From the NCBI RefSeq assembly GCF_029784135.1, contig NC_073746.1:62594097-62658096 (forward strand): a stretch of DNA of 64,000 bases, given 5' to 3'. This document shows, piece by piece, positions 23,400-35,991 of the stretch; position 1 is the stretch's first letter, and the number at the start of each line of letters is the position of its first letter. The stretch comes from Toxorhynchites rutilus septentrionalis. Lineage: Eukaryota; Arthropoda; Insecta; Diptera; Culicidae. The notes below the pieces were generated by a model. That model did not search any database and was not told the DNA's origin. It saw only the letters and a program-made list of their open reading frames with translations. Position numbers and translations under genes: made by a program.

Positions 23400-24614
23400 T
23401 GAGGGATGGGAAGACGAAAGGTTTGGACTTGTTTATGTTATTACTTACGTTGGTATGGTTACATTTGATTTCGTCGAAGGTATTTGAAGCAGTGTAATAA
23501 ATAAACAGTTGGCGTTGAAAATAGTAACCTTAATGCATATGATTCCGCCAGCCGGCTCGGCTAATGTCAGCCGTATGGCACCCGCCATGTTTTTGATGCC
23601 AACATCTCACACGTCAGAAGTATTTGTTTTCTTCAAAACAGCGATCCGCGTTGACGGCAGTGAGCTTCGTTTACTAGTTTAGGGGAGCGTCAAAGAACAG
23701 CTGATTTTCAGTCGGAGTGAACGTTTTCAAAATTAAAATTATGAATGAAAATTAGCTTTCCCATATCAAATTAGTATTCTGTTTAAATTAAAAACATTTT
23801 TGTTTGCAGGTGGGGAAAAAGTCTCATACGAAAATTGTTTATGAAGACAACTTTATATTATAAAGAAAAAAATCAGCAACAATGTTGGAATTGTATGACC
23901 ATATGGTTGAATGAAAGTCAGAATTACGTGTTTCTAATAATTAAATAACATAATGTGAAAATTTTCATTCAAATTTTAAAATTTGAAAACCGGCTTCGTG
24001 TTTTCTAATCTGGTAGAGATTACACTAACGATTTTGGGACCCAAATTATGACTCTAACTTGAAATCGCCACCAGACGTCGACGTTATCGCGAATTACCAA
24101 TTTACCACCATCTGACATATCGTGATGTCGATGATGAACTTTTACAGAAGAGGGATAGTGAGATAGGCGGTGACGGTAGGTAGAGTGAGATAGCGATAAT
24201 CGTGTCATACACCTGGCTAATGTATATGATTTATTCAGGGAATGCTTTGATCGTGGTACCAGCTTTGTTTTTTGTGCTGGTTCATAACGGCAATCAACCC
24301 TGCTGGCGAAACTGTCAATGCTTAGTGTTGCTTAAGATACGATCTATGTGAATAAATTCAAACATACGGGATACGTCCGAACGGCAATTCTGACATTACG
24401 TTTTACCTTCCACTTCACTTTACTTGCTCTAGTCTAGCAGGGTCGACTCGTCATGCAAAAAAAAATCCCAGATTTTCCAGTAATTGTTCAGAAATTTTAC
24501 AGATGTAGACTGGTAATCCCATTCACTTTTAGTTCTGTAGTTGAAGTTCTTCAAATATTCAATTAGCTAGAACAATGAAATCTATAAACATTTATCGATA
24601 TCTTTCAATAAATG
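23400..24614. other. Gene-free stretch with a shared repeat block
   Basis: 23640-24100 is a diverged copy of 18000-18450, the subterminal part of the Nup98-96 carrier (shared CACCAGACGTCGAC and an AATAACATAA..GTG(A)AAATTTTCATT series). No gene was seen. Confidence 0.5.
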
Positions 24615-25321
24615 AATTCTCGCGTAACTTTTGAAAAGGTCCAATGTAACATTTTCGTCAACTCGAGAAAAACGAAGTTGAAGACCCGAACATTATTCCG
24701 CGAATTGTCTTAAAAGTTATCGATCTTTATCGCTCCTCTCGCCACTAGCGATCAAGAATAGCTCTCCAAAACCAATCGTAGCTGTTGTTCCGTGATTTGA
24801 ATTTAAAGTTGAAGCCAAGGAGCGAAAAATGTTACATTGGACGTTTTGACTGCCCGCGTTTGCACATTGGACATATTACGTTGCACGATAAGAATTTGAA
24901 ACTAACTACTAAACAACAATCCAAAAATCAGCATTTCGTTCTAAAGACAGATTATTATTGTTATCACCCGTTGAATTGAACTGAAATCGATAACAACTAC
25001 TGTAAGAAACAAAAACTCAAAACGACCGAAGTACGACTTCGTGTTGTTTTGACTGCTTTGTTACTTCGGACGTTTCGGGCATCGGAGGAAAGTGGCGTCC
25101 GAAGTAACAGCCGGGTGCTTAAAATCCGAATCTGTACATTGGATATTTTTTGTATCGGCGATAAAAAGATGAAGAAAATAGATACGTGAACGATTGTTTT
25201 TGTAATGCATTCAATGATTGAAGACTAATAGCGTGCATCTATTAACTCGATTTGTTTACATTTGTTACATAGGACCTTACGCATAGCATATTACCTTACA
25301 TAGGATAGTTACGCGAGAATT
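24615..25321. mobile_element. MITE, fuller copy
   Basis: About 700 bp, with inverted ends AATTCTCGCGTAACT on the left and AGTTACGCGAGAATT on the right, the left arm continuing TTTGAAAAGGTCC. The interior matches 13630-14212. The TSD is not clear. The right arm carries an extra 25-bp insertion compared with the sister copy. Confidence 0.7.
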
Positions 25322-25411
25322 GTTTTTTTGTTTTTGATTGAGTTAGGTCTTATTCTCACTGCAGCGGGGCGTCAGCGTGGCTTGGGGGGGGCGTGTGATA
25401 CTTACGATTAA

Positions 25412-26198
25412 GGCCATGTTCTCACTGCAGAAGGGCGTCAACGTGGCGTGAGCGGGACTTGTTCATATCTCGCCACGATATTTTAATCTACTCACATTGC
25501 ACCGTGTCTTCGAAGTGTTCTAGGAAAATCGTCAATGTGTGCTTTTGAATGAAAGAATGAAAATTGATTTATTTTTCAATATTCCAACATCGTTGGACGT
25601 ATCCGACTGAAAACTCGGAGGGTGAAAAACGTAAAAAAAACAAAAAAAAATTAAATTATGTCACTACTACAAACAAACATATGCTAGAGAAAAGCGGAGA
25701 AGTACAAATATCGCCGGCGTGGAGTGTTTCCGTTTGCACGCCAGCCACACGTCAACACCACACTCACGACACGTCAGCCTTAGGCGGCTCGCACACCGGA
25801 GCAATGAGCAACTAGCAACTGTCAACATGCAATAAGCAATATTATCACCAATGGATTTTTCCATTTAATCTTTGTTGATCTCGCACACCGACGCAATACG
25901 ATATCGCTGTCGCCTTTACAGAGCAACACATGTCGCTAGCAACACGGCGTGTCGGTTGAATAGCAACTTATCGCTCATATTTTGACAAGTTTCGTACATT
26001 AAGGCGATTGTTTGCATAATGTCAGGGGTTTTTATTGCTCTGGTATGCGAAGAACAACAAAATATGTTTCCTGTTGCATATTGTGTACTGCAGTTTGCTA
26101 GTTGCTTATTGCTGCGGTGTGCGAGCCGCCTTATGTGAACACATCGGTAAGAACACACGATGAATCGTAAGCGTCACACGATCCGCCTTAACATGGCC
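25412..26198. mobile_element. piggyBac-like MITE (TTAA target)
   Basis: Bounded by GGCCATGTT and AACATGGCC and flanked by TTAA on both sides (25408-25411, 26199-26202). TTAA duplication with short TIRs is the piggyBac signature. A second element is nested inside. No transposase. Confidence 0.7.
25783..26130. mobile_element. PIF/Harbinger-type MITE nested in the TTAA element
   Basis: 348 bp with inverted ends GGCGGCTCGCACACCG and CGGTGTGCGAGCCGCC, flanked by TTA (25780-25782 and 26131-26133). Another copy of the GCTCGCACACCG-type motif occurs inside near 25878-25893. Confidence 0.8.
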
Positions 26199-26253
26199 TT
26201 AAACAACGACTGAGAAGCATCGTAAATAATACGAAGTTGGATTGGTTAATATA

Positions 26254-26309
26254 GTTTTTTTTCTGTATTATAGTAACTTTCAACACTTTTGGCTGGTTCG
26301 TCACTTTAA
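26254..26309 (-). mobile_element. SINE 3' fragment
   Basis: The reverse complement matches the 3' half of the SINE at 6148-6297 (AAAGTGACGAACCAGCC then GTGTTGAAAGT and an A-tail). 5'-truncated. Confidence 0.75.
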
Positions 26310-26783
26310 CTTAACACGAATACAAAACGATTTTGTACTTTTATTTTTTGGATTTGTTACGATTTCAACGAAACTTTTTTTTTCGTTTCATCTCAACAGA
26401 TTTCGCTTCTGTTTCTCGTAGCCGTTTCACTAACTTTGATTTATTTGACATAAAAACTTCTTTCAACCGACTTTTCTTGTGTTCTATATAAAGAGAATTA
26501 GATTTTCTAACTGATTGAGTTAAAAAGCTCAACGTTTTTATTGATGCTTTCCTCCGAAGTGAAGCATATCATCAAAAACTTGTCGCATAGCACAACCGTT
26601 CCCTCACACATGTTTTCATAAAAACTTTCATATTTTCGAATCATAGTGAGCAAACTTGTTGCTTTTGTTGCTGGCAATATTGTTTCAATGCTATGTCTGC
26701 TGGAGCTCAACTGGTACATCCAAAACCGACAAATATAAAAATAGTCAATAGTCAAAAGCTTCTCGCATCGTTTCCCAGTCATT

Positions 26784-27675
26784 TTGACGTAGGACTACGT
26801 CTTTCATTTCTATACTGGGGTGTAAGTTCAAAGTTTCAAAAACGAAAGCGTTACGCCGGAGAACGAGATTTTGAGCGTTCATAGCTCGTAAACAACTGAA
26901 CGAAATGGTATGATAAACACTTCATTCGAGCGATAAAATGTCTACGCGTTATAGGCTTGTTAGTTTTTGATCCAAAAACTTGTTTCAATAGGCCTAAAAT
27001 TGCTTTCAAAACAGGCTATTGAAATCGATTAAACGATCGCTGGAATGGATAGATGTTTCCCTTACACAGACTTCAAAATCATGAAGCCTGGGGAAATCGA
27101 CATTACAAAATAGATGCGAGCTTCGGGTACTTTTGTACTCGCTTGCGTTTCTGCAAATCGTAATGATTCCCTAACACAGACTTCAAAACCATGGAGCCAG
27201 GGGAAATTGGCATTGCAAAATAGATGCAAACTACGGGCACTTTTGTACTCGCTTGCATTTTTTGCAAACCGGAATTTGAATTCCCAATTCAGACTCCAAA
27301 ACCAAGAAGTTGGGAAAATCGCAATTGCAGATACATTCAAGTCGGCAATACTTTTATACCGTCATGTATTTTTACACTCCGGAATTTGTTTTACTAACAC
27401 GGTCTACAAAAGCGAGTACAAATGCAACGCTTTGGCTCGATTATGTGAATTGACTTAAATTGGGATTTGTTTGCAATTGAATTCGTAAATAGTTTCATTC
27501 ATTCACTAGTTTAATCAATACACAAAAAAGTAGCTCTGCGCAGCGGTGATATTGTACCCAATGAGGAACATCCGAGGTGGGATTATTGTTAATTGAAGAA
27601 ATACAATTGATTACTAAGTCAACGGAAGTCCTACGTCAACCTTGCGGTTATATCATAGGTATAACCCATCCATAG
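26784..27675 (+). mobile_element. Helentron-like element, copy 2
   Basis: 5' end TTGACGTAGGACTACGTC at 26784; 3' inverted repeat AAGTCCTACGTCAA (27626-27639); hairpin 27646-27666 with arms GGTTATA and TATAACC; then CCATCCATAG and a T-run. The first 240 bp match the element at 43564, and the interior carries tandem repeats, as in DINE-1-like elements. Confidence 0.8.
27057..27400 (+). repeat. Internal tandem repeat of about 115-120 bp (3 units)
   Basis: Units share CCCTAACACAGACTTCAAAA, then GGGGAAAT, CATT(A/G)CAAAATAGATGC and ACTTTTGTACTCGCTTGC. Similar units occur at 55915-56130 and 58435-58590, always inside Helentron-like sequence. Confidence 0.75.
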
Positions 27676-29872
27676 TTTTTTTTATTGGATTCAATAACGG
27701 AGTGATCAAGGATACATCAAAGCTTCAAAGCCAGCGCTTCGTACCCAGACGAAATTTTAAGATTTGTCTGTGTTAAAATTTTTGGATTTTTTTTAAATCC
27801 ATGAATTCTTTGATTCATGTTTTTTTCTTCGTGTTTCAGAAATTCATAAATATACCCTAGAAAAAAAACTTTTCGAAAATTCCATTATTCATCGAGTTAA
27901 AGTCATCTTAGTAATGCGCTATTTAATCTAGTACGGTCTTGAGACAAAACATCAAATGCGTTTTTTTCGAAACTAGGATTTCAAGCTGACGAACACTTGA
28001 GATCTACTGAACCAATTTATTCCATATTTGATGTGAATAAATTTATATACATCTCTCTATCGCACGAATCAATGAAAAATTATTTTTGAATGTTCTAATG
28101 GTTATTATGCAAAAAAAAAAAATGAAATAGATAAACTATTTACATTACTCACCACAGTGAATCCTGATTCTTACCTCCCCCTAACAACTATTCCTTCCTT
28201 GAAAATCGCTAGAGAACACCGCTATAGAGACGACCCTTCTGGCCTTTAGGCGGCGAATATCATACTAACATTTTCCCTGTTGACTGTAAGGACGTGGCCG
28301 GCATCGTTATTAACTATTTAAAGCTCGATTCACCGAAACTGGCACAATAAGAATGATTTGCTACCCCCAAGCGTCATTCGGTGTGTTCTTTGTGTAATTT
28401 CACTCGTACAGGTCAATCACGGAGAGCAACTACGAAGTGTACAGTCTACCCAAGCTCAAGCTCATCGTTTTATTTAAAAAAACACAAAATAAGAAATAAA
28501 GTCGAAGTTATGTAAAAAACTGGAAACGCCACTTTTCAATCGAACACCATGACGACAACATCGGAAGAAACAAATCAGAAGAGGCAGCAGCAGCAGAACA
28601 ACATATAGAAGAATTGTAAGAGCAAGAAATGTATATTAACCCATTAACGACCAAGTTGTAAAAAATATATTTTTTAACCATAGCCATTGGTATTATTTTG
28701 ATTATTGTCGTTACAGAAACTGAAATCTTCAAGAATTTTTTTCCGTTCTTCCGCCAAACAAAAACATTGGCCAAACCTACATTTTTGTTCCTGTAGGAGG
28801 TTGATTCCAATGGTTTTTTTTACTACATCACAATGTGTGATCTTTTATCAAAGTAATATTGTAGAAAAGTTTACATATTTTAAAATTTTATACGATTTTG
28901 TTTTTTGTTAGGTTCTGCACTTTCCGCATAAAGTTGCTTTGAACCGAATTTATTTCCCAATAAAGTTATACAAAATTGAATGAGTCTAATAGTAAATGGT
29001 AGCTAATGGACTTAGCTATCATTTGATGCCAAAACCTTACCATATGGGTGCTTTCCAAAGATCATCAAAGTTGCTGCTCGATTTTTCGAACACTTGGTAT
29101 AAAATGGGTTAAAGCTGCTACATTTTCACTATCTTTTCCTCTAAGTATCGTAATTATAAAAGAGTTTACCCATTAGCTTTTTGGAGGCTTTCTGATTAAA
29201 TGAATCAACCCACACCCGTTCAGCCAACTCGTCTCGAGCCTGGAAGATCCCATAAAACTATAGTCCACCTTGCGGTCCCAGATTGAACAGCGTAGATCCT
29301 AGATTGTTCTCAATATGTTGACTGACACCAAGATTATATCCTACACTACATACGAGGACTACTCGGAAAGTAGCAGACCTATTTAACACTACAATCCCTC
29401 TTACTTTTCTCACTGTGACTGGTTGAATTGTGTGCTGCAATAAAAAATCCCGCCATTCGTGAAATTCATATTGAAAACAACGAATTGGATTATGTTTATA
29501 TTATGAAATGCAACAGTACATGTTGGTTTTTTTTATTAATTTAGATTATGAAATATTATGTTTAGATTATGAAATGCAACAGTACTCGTTGTTTTTTTTT
29601 ATTAATTTAAAAAAAAACTTAATTTCCGATCAGTCTTTTTTCTGTTTAACGTGTGATGGTTGTCATGTTTTTTGTTTATTAATACTTGTTCCAAACGCCA
29701 ACAGCATCTTAGATTTTCGATTTCACCTTTTTTTCATCTGAAAATACAAGAAAAGATCATTAGCATAACGGAATATCAATCCACTATTCATTAAATGACA
29801 TTTATTACAACTGAAATGCGATGCTTCTTAAATTTATTTGTCGCTTCTTGCCGTTTTCTCTTTTGACGTGAG
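27676..29872. other. Gene-free stretch
   Basis: About 2.2 kb of AT-rich DNA. A short direct repeat (ATTATGAAATGCAACAGTAC) occurs twice, at about 29497 and 29566. No supported gene; the minus ORF near 28508-28810 has no recognisable domain. Confidence 0.4.
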
Positions 29873-30155
29873 ACTACGTCTTACATAAGGAGTGCCTAAT
29901 CATAAAACAGGTCACGTTTCTATGAAATGAAGTTAACGTTAATAACTATTTTTACTTCGAACGGATTTTAACGATTTTCATACCAATCGAATCGTAAATT
30001 TTCTAAGAACTGTTTTATATGCTATACATTGCAATCCAATAGTCTGTATATGATTTAAATTGATGAAAATTGGAAGCATTCCCATTTCCCCATACATTTG
30101 TTCTATCCATTTGTGTGTTTTCCCGAACAGAGCTGTCAATAATGGGCAACTTCTG
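29873..30155 (+). mobile_element. Helentron-like element, 5' part
   Basis: Starts TTGACGTGAGACTACGTC and stays similar to 4531-4815 up to GAGCTGTCAATAA. It is cut off before any 3' hairpin on this strand. Confidence 0.65.
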
Positions 30156-30164
30156 CAGCCGCTA

Positions 30165-30222
30165 GAATAAAATTATAGGAGGTTGTGTCCAAGATACGAC
30201 CGCATTGTTGACGTAGAACTAC
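30165..30222 (-). mobile_element. Helentron-like 3' end, minus strand
   Basis: On the minus strand one reads the inverted repeat GTAGTTCTACGTCAA, then the 21-nt hairpin (30201-30181; arms GGTCGTATC and GACACAACC) and CTCCTATAATTTT. It matches the 3' end of copy 1. The matching minus-strand 5' end was not found. Confidence 0.65.
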
Positions 30223-31139
30223 GGTGTATCTTCGGATATTATTGTATAATGCTGTGAAATTTTAGAAACAACTGCTTAGCAAAATAATCTCTGAAATGGT
30301 TTTTTCATTGTAGAATCAGTTGACGATAATTGATTGATGATTCATTCTTGCCCTCGCAAAACAATCGTATGTCGCAATTTATTTCATGTCAATGCATTGA
30401 AAATTTACCTCTAACGCTATTCCGGTGGCCTTTCTCGCAATTGACATAGACTCGGATACAATCGATTATATACATGTTGCACCAGCACCATTAATCCACA
30501 TCTCATAACTACATCAATATATCTTTGGCACCGCATGGAAACAACAACAATGACAACACTTGCAAGCTGTCACCCTTAGTGGAGGAAGTTTTGCTATTGC
30601 AGTTACTTGAACGTCAACGGCACGCCATATTTAGATCACCAGTTGACTGTGGCTGTGCGTTTATACACATTTTCAGCAACTGGACAGCTTGGCTGTCACT
30701 TTATCCTCGATGACGAATGACAGTGGCGACATCTGGTGGCGATAACCATTTTGGGAGGCAAATTAATCTTTATCGGTTTTGTAGGCCCGGAAGCAGTTTT
30801 AAATTGTCAAAATTTGTATGAAAAATTCTACTTCTTGTTAATTTACTAATTAAAACACGTCGTACTGAACCTTCATCAGCTGTTTTTATATAAATTTCCT
30901 GATATTTCCATGATTTCATTGTCTATTATCATTTTCGCTTCACAAATCGAACACATGAAGCACAATGCCGTCAACGCGAATGGAGATTCTTCCATGTATA
31001 CGTAGAGGGAATTCAATTTGATGTTCCTTGTACCGTCGAACCATCCAGTGTTGGCAAATATACAGATTTATCCGGAAAGGTATATTTTTTTCAGTTTTTT
31101 TTATTTTGTTCTGTACAGTAAGATCACAGATTTTTCTCA
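30223..31139. other. Gene-free stretch
   Basis: No supported gene or repeat border was recognised between the Helentron-like 3' end and the foldback element. Confidence 0.35.
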
Positions 31140-33005
31140 TAAAGCACCGATAGGAACTGTTTTTAAACGGTTTTATTTAGCTTGCCCTGTAATTTGTATG
31201 TTTGTATGTTTGTACGTTTATATGTTTGTAACATGTTTGTCTGTAGCGCATTACCACATCGATAGAAATTTGACCGCCACCACAAAATAACTGATTACAC
31301 GTTGTCTCAAAACCCCATCAATATGGGTATCAGATAAAAGAACTTAACTAGTGGAACACAGTTATACATGAGAAATGCAAATCCAAGATGGCGACCACTA
31401 CAAAATGGCGGATTACACATTTTATCAGAACCCAATCAATATGTATATCAAATGAAAGGAATTGGCTAGTAGAAGACAGTAATTTTTGATAAATGCAAAT
31501 CCAAAATGACCGCAGTCCCCAAACAACTAATTACTTTTTAAATGGTTTCATTCAGCTTGACCTGTTTGTATGTATATTTGAATGTTTGTAGGGTTGCCCC
31601 ATATTAATAGAAAATTGCCCCGTTCCTATTGACTGATTAATCTGAAATATGGAACATACTTTTAATTCTACTGCAATTATCAAACTACGTATTCTATGAC
31701 CTTGAAAAATTTATTTTGGCCTTCGCTAAAAATGGCTGAATGACTTGGCATGAAGAACACGAAACATAATAAACAACATAAATTCAAAAAGGTCGCCGCC
31801 ACTAAATGGTCGACTATGTATTTTTCGCAATTCCCTCAATATCGGTATCAAATAAAATGATTTGACTAATAGAATACAATACATTATGAGAATATTCCGA
31901 AGAAAATTAGGTAAGAAATAAACGTTGGATTTCCATTATCCACAGTTAGTTGTTTCATCATATACACCACGATGTTATTTTAGTCTCATCATTGCCCTAG
32001 ATCAATGAAAGAACGGATGTGATAATTACTAACAGCTACTTGTCAAATTATTTTCTAGCTCTTAGTACATTAAACCGTTTAACTTAAAAATGTTTTTTTA
32101 CTTATTTTATTTCCTAGTTTCTCTACATTAAAACCATTCAAATAATTTATGTTTTTTCAATTTTTGTTTCTTACCTAACTTTCTTCAGAATATTTCGATG
32201 GTGTACTGTATTCTATTAGTGAAATCATTTCATTTGAGACTAATATTGAGGGGATTGCAAAAAATACATAGTGGACCATTTTATGGCGATGAGCTTTTCG
32301 AAATTATGTTGTTCATAGTGTAGTGTATTCTCTAAGTCAAGCCATTCAGCCATTTTTTAGCGGCGGCCAAATCAAATTTTTCATGAACATGGAATACGCA
32401 GTTTTATAATGACAGTAGAATTAAAAGTATGTTTCGATGTTTGTTGGGATTTTTCATGATCTACTGTGTTCTACCAGTCGAGCATCTTCATTTGATACCC
32501 ATATTGATAGGGTTTTGAGAAAATATGTGATCCGCCATTTTGTGGTGGTGGCCATCGTGGATTTGCATTTCTCATGAATAACTGTGTTCTACTAGTCAAG
32601 CCCTTTCATTTGATACCAATATTGACCGGGTTTTGAGAAAATATGTAAACCACCGTTTTGTGGAGGCGGCCATTTTGGATTTGCATCCCTCATGCATAAC
32701 TGTGTTTTACTAGTCAAGCCCTTTGATTTGATACCCATGTTGATGGGGTTTTGAGAAAATATGTAATCCGCCATTTTGTAGCAGCCGCCATCTTGGATTT
32801 TTAAAATAATTAAATACCCAGTTTTATAATGACTGCAGAGATAAAGGTGTGTTCCAAATTTCAGACCAATCGGTCAACAGGAAGGGGGTTAAATTTCTTT
32901 CAATGTGGTAAAGCGCTACAAACATGTTACAAACATACAAACATACAAATTACAAGCAAGCCAAATAACACCGTTTAATAATTGTCTTCACCATAGCCGA
33001 AAAAG
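31140..33005. mobile_element. Foldback element made of about 120-bp subrepeats
   Basis: Long inverted arms: the left arm begins AAACGGTTTTATTTAGCTTG and runs into TTTGTATGTTTGTATG (31165-31215); the right arm ends with the complement of the same text (32925-32985). Each arm contains several subrepeats of about 120 bp with the phrases AATATGGGTATCA, TTGACTAGTAGAACACAG and CAAAATGGCGG, in plus orientation up to about 31900 and minus orientation from about 32190. This matches the architecture of foldback transposons. Related subrepeats recur at 50505-51800. Confidence 0.75.
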
Positions 33006-33289
33006 ATTTTTCCCCTTCCAGTACAAATAAATATATGGCACCACTAAAACTGCCTGGCATTTCGATTTCACACAAATGTCTAATATGACGCACTGTTTGA
33101 GAGAAATTGTTATTTATCTATTGGCGCCAGTATCTAGAAAATTTTCTATTCGCTGGCGTGGCCAATTACTTGTGCGATACTTGCGCAAGTAACTGGAGCC
33201 GGGTGTTTACATGGCTCTAATAACTAGACTCTAGTGATTGGATTCTTCTACTAGCGCGTTGACTGGCACCGTCTAAATCAGCCTTAATC

Positions 33290-33930
33290 GCAAACAAAAT
33301 TCCAGAACGACATTTCATGGTGACTAAACAAGCGAAATAAACTTTTAATATCAACAACCTCGTTTAATATCAATAATCAATTTGTTAATATCAACAACCT
33401 CGAAAACAGTAGCAATGCTTCATTATGATCAATATTAGCGCAAATGCAATCCTAGTTGAAGGCTGTTTTGCGACTGGCACGCGAACCCAAATAACTTAAA
33501 CAAACAATGTTAACTGCTTGGAAAAAAACTGGTTTATGCCACACAGCTTGTACCCTGCTGTAACACCCATCGATGCGAATTCGCTGATGAGTTTATCAAG
33601 AGCGACCATCTTCACCACCAGCGGGGGGAGCTTGATTTTGGTTGCAGCCTAACGGCGTTTACATTAACGACCGACCGAAATCGCATACTTCGCTGTTGTT
33701 CGATGCGGTGTCCAGCCGAGTGCTATGATTGATGCTAGGATCGTTAGCAATATCTCAAGCAGAACTGTCAGTGGGATACCCAATTCATATGAAAACAAAG
33801 GGAAAATGTCAGTGGGATACCCAATATGTTGGCTCCTGTCAGTTCAATGGGGGTTCTCTAAAGACGTCACCCGGCTGGCGGTGTCACACTCGCGTAGGCT
33901 CGGTTCAGAGCGAGCGCTTTTCACTGCATC
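33290..33930 (-). repeat. Inverted copy of the jockey ORF1 segment
   Basis: The reverse complement matches about 5260-5830: the ORF1 end (GCGATTTCGG..GGTCG..GTAAACGCC and the GTCGCTCTTGA..CTCATCAGCGAATTCGC block) and the following CTTGTTTAGTCACCA tail. Short indels break the frame. An internal 19-bp direct repeat (TGTCAGTGGGATACCCAAT) lies at about 33764 and 33806 in the adjoining sequence. Confidence 0.7.
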
Positions 33931-34834
33931 AACATCACGTGCACCATTATACTTATGACAGACATACAGCTGTACTTGCGTTGTACTTCGAAAATTGTAT
34001 GTCTGTCACCATGTACAGCGCTAGCGAGATGAAGAATAGAAGGTGGGAAGATTCACGGGTTTTGGTTGTGTTAAATTTTGATTGTGTTAGTAGCCAGGAA
34101 GATAGGAAGTTCACATACCAGGCATACTAGTCAGTTACTCAAATGGTACAAAATTGAATGTGTCATCGAATAACGTTGAAAGAGGATATACAAAAGCTAA
34201 TTACAAATTTCCAATTCATATTTTTCGCATTATGGAAAAAATCAGAACATATCACGAACTAAAATGTTTAATTTTTTCTTTGATTTCAGAAATAGTATTC
34301 TAATGTCTACTATGTATGGATTAAAGAGTAACTTCATGGAAGTTTGACTTTTGTCAGCAATTGTAATTATTTTTTCACAATTAGGGTGCTGAAAACTTCA
34401 GTCGTCTAAAACTAAGACGCAAGCGGAAAACTTTTTGTCTCAATCTAAGTTATACGGAGTCAATTAAATTTATTTTTCAAGTTCATTTTACATGAAATAA
34501 CTTGCAACCTTTTTTCCATGCTCTGTCAAATGTTTATCCGTCAAAGGAACAAAAGATTGTGTAACTCTGACTTTGTTCGTTGACGTTTTTGGTCGACGTA
34601 ACGAGAAGTAAAATTGGATTGAAATTAAGTTTAGAACACTTCAAAAATATTGAAATTTCAGTTTCTGTTAGAATGTCGGGACCTTATGATTTTGAACGCT
34701 AGCATTGATTTAGGGGAAAAAATAGATCGTTCATTTCATTTGCTTATTTTTACTTCTAATAACAACACTTTTCCTATGTAGTGGCCTATTATAAGAAAAG
34801 TAACATACATAAACAAAATCTGTGACGTCACAGA
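33931..34834. other. Gene-free stretch
   Basis: No supported coding region or repeat end. AT-rich throughout. Confidence 0.35.
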
Positions 34835-35031
34835 TTTAAAAAATCTTCCCACCTTTCATTTTCCAGCTCGCAGCGCTAGAACCATGCAAGCAACTCGGTA
34901 CAATCGCTGTACCAGTACCGACCTGTTTTACCGCTGCAAAAAGCTGCTCGCGACGATAAGAAAACCTGCACTCAGAACAGAACACATTCGGTTCGGTGGA
35001 CATTGACATTGACATTGACAACAACAGGCAC

Positions 35032-35991
35032 CCAGCAAACATTAAATCGTATAATTTTGCACGTGCCAAGTCTTACAAGAAATCCGAATAAATCATAATC
35101 GCATATAATATCAATCAAAGTATGTATCGTGTATATTTGAAATCGCATAAAATGTAAAAACTCGATTTTATATACCATTATCAAATTAAGTCGCAATTCG
35201 GTATAATAAACATCAATTTTATGATGTACATTGTCGTGAAATATATTTAATCCGCATCATATGCATATATTACGCTGATGCAGTTTGTGTGTTGTATAAG
35301 CGTATAATTTAAATCGATTCAGTACTGTAGTAAATCGTGTTGCATGCTGAAGAAAATCATGAAACAGTAAATCATATTAGATCCTAATAAAGAACATATT
35401 ACATCATATTGAAATGTCAATGAAATGCTGATGCACTCGAAGGTTTTAACTGCTGTTGAATTAAGTTTCAGATAGCCGCGCGAGATAGCTGGTGGATGAT
35501 AATTCAGACGACCGGAGTTCGAATCCACATCGCAGCAGTTTTCACCAAACATCAGTCTGTGCCATTTTAAACATTCATATTCCACTCCCAACACAAATCA
35601 ATCAAACAATTATTATTTCCACAAACATAAAAACTCATATATAAAAATGGCGATTCGTGAGGCTATAATAAACTTTTCACGAAAATATTTTGCGCCATTT
35701 GTTTTTTTCTATGTTTGTAATAAATCGTATATGAGTAAAACAAAAGTCGTATTCGGTGCTTTGACAATTCATGAATATATTCATATTAGATCGCAATTCA
35801 ATTCCAACATAATCGCTATTATAGCCGGTCAAAGTTGCATATTCATCCAAACAAATTCGGTAAGCATTTGCCATGTATGTATATGGCCTCCACTTTTGCA
35901 TGCATATGCCAGTTAGGCGCATTATATGCCAACCAAATTTTAGGGCATATGATGTTATATATACGCTTGATATGCGATTAATGTTTGCTGG
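35032..35991. mobile_element. DNA element with CCCAGCAAACATTA ends
   Basis: The left end CCCAGCAAACATTAAATCG and the right end CGATTAATGTTTGCTGGG are inverted repeats. The uninterrupted sister sequence (pseudogene d, minus, near 41755) reads AACAGGCAGTTG, while here AACAGGCA and CAGTTGG flank the insert, giving a CA (at most GGCA) duplication. No transposase. A tRNA-like segment lies inside. Confidence 0.7.
35468..35550 (+). repeat. tRNA-like (SINE-type) segment
   Basis: The B-box-like GGAGTTCGAATCC lies about 50 bp after GATAGCCGCGCGAGATAGC. It has no tRNA cloverleaf that I could close and no TSD, so it is at best a tRNA-derived SINE fragment. Confidence 0.35.

Noticed and set aside
26690..26884. 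63-codon plus ORF
   Set aside because: Crosses the 5' end of a Helentron-like element, so it joins unrelated sequences.
27057..27400. Regular spacing suggested a CRISPR-like array
   Set aside because: Units are contiguous diverged tandem repeats of about 115-120 bp without unique spacers, in a eukaryotic genome.
33729..34130. 133-codon plus ORF
   Set aside because: Overlaps the inverted repeat copy and has no protein similarity I can recognise.
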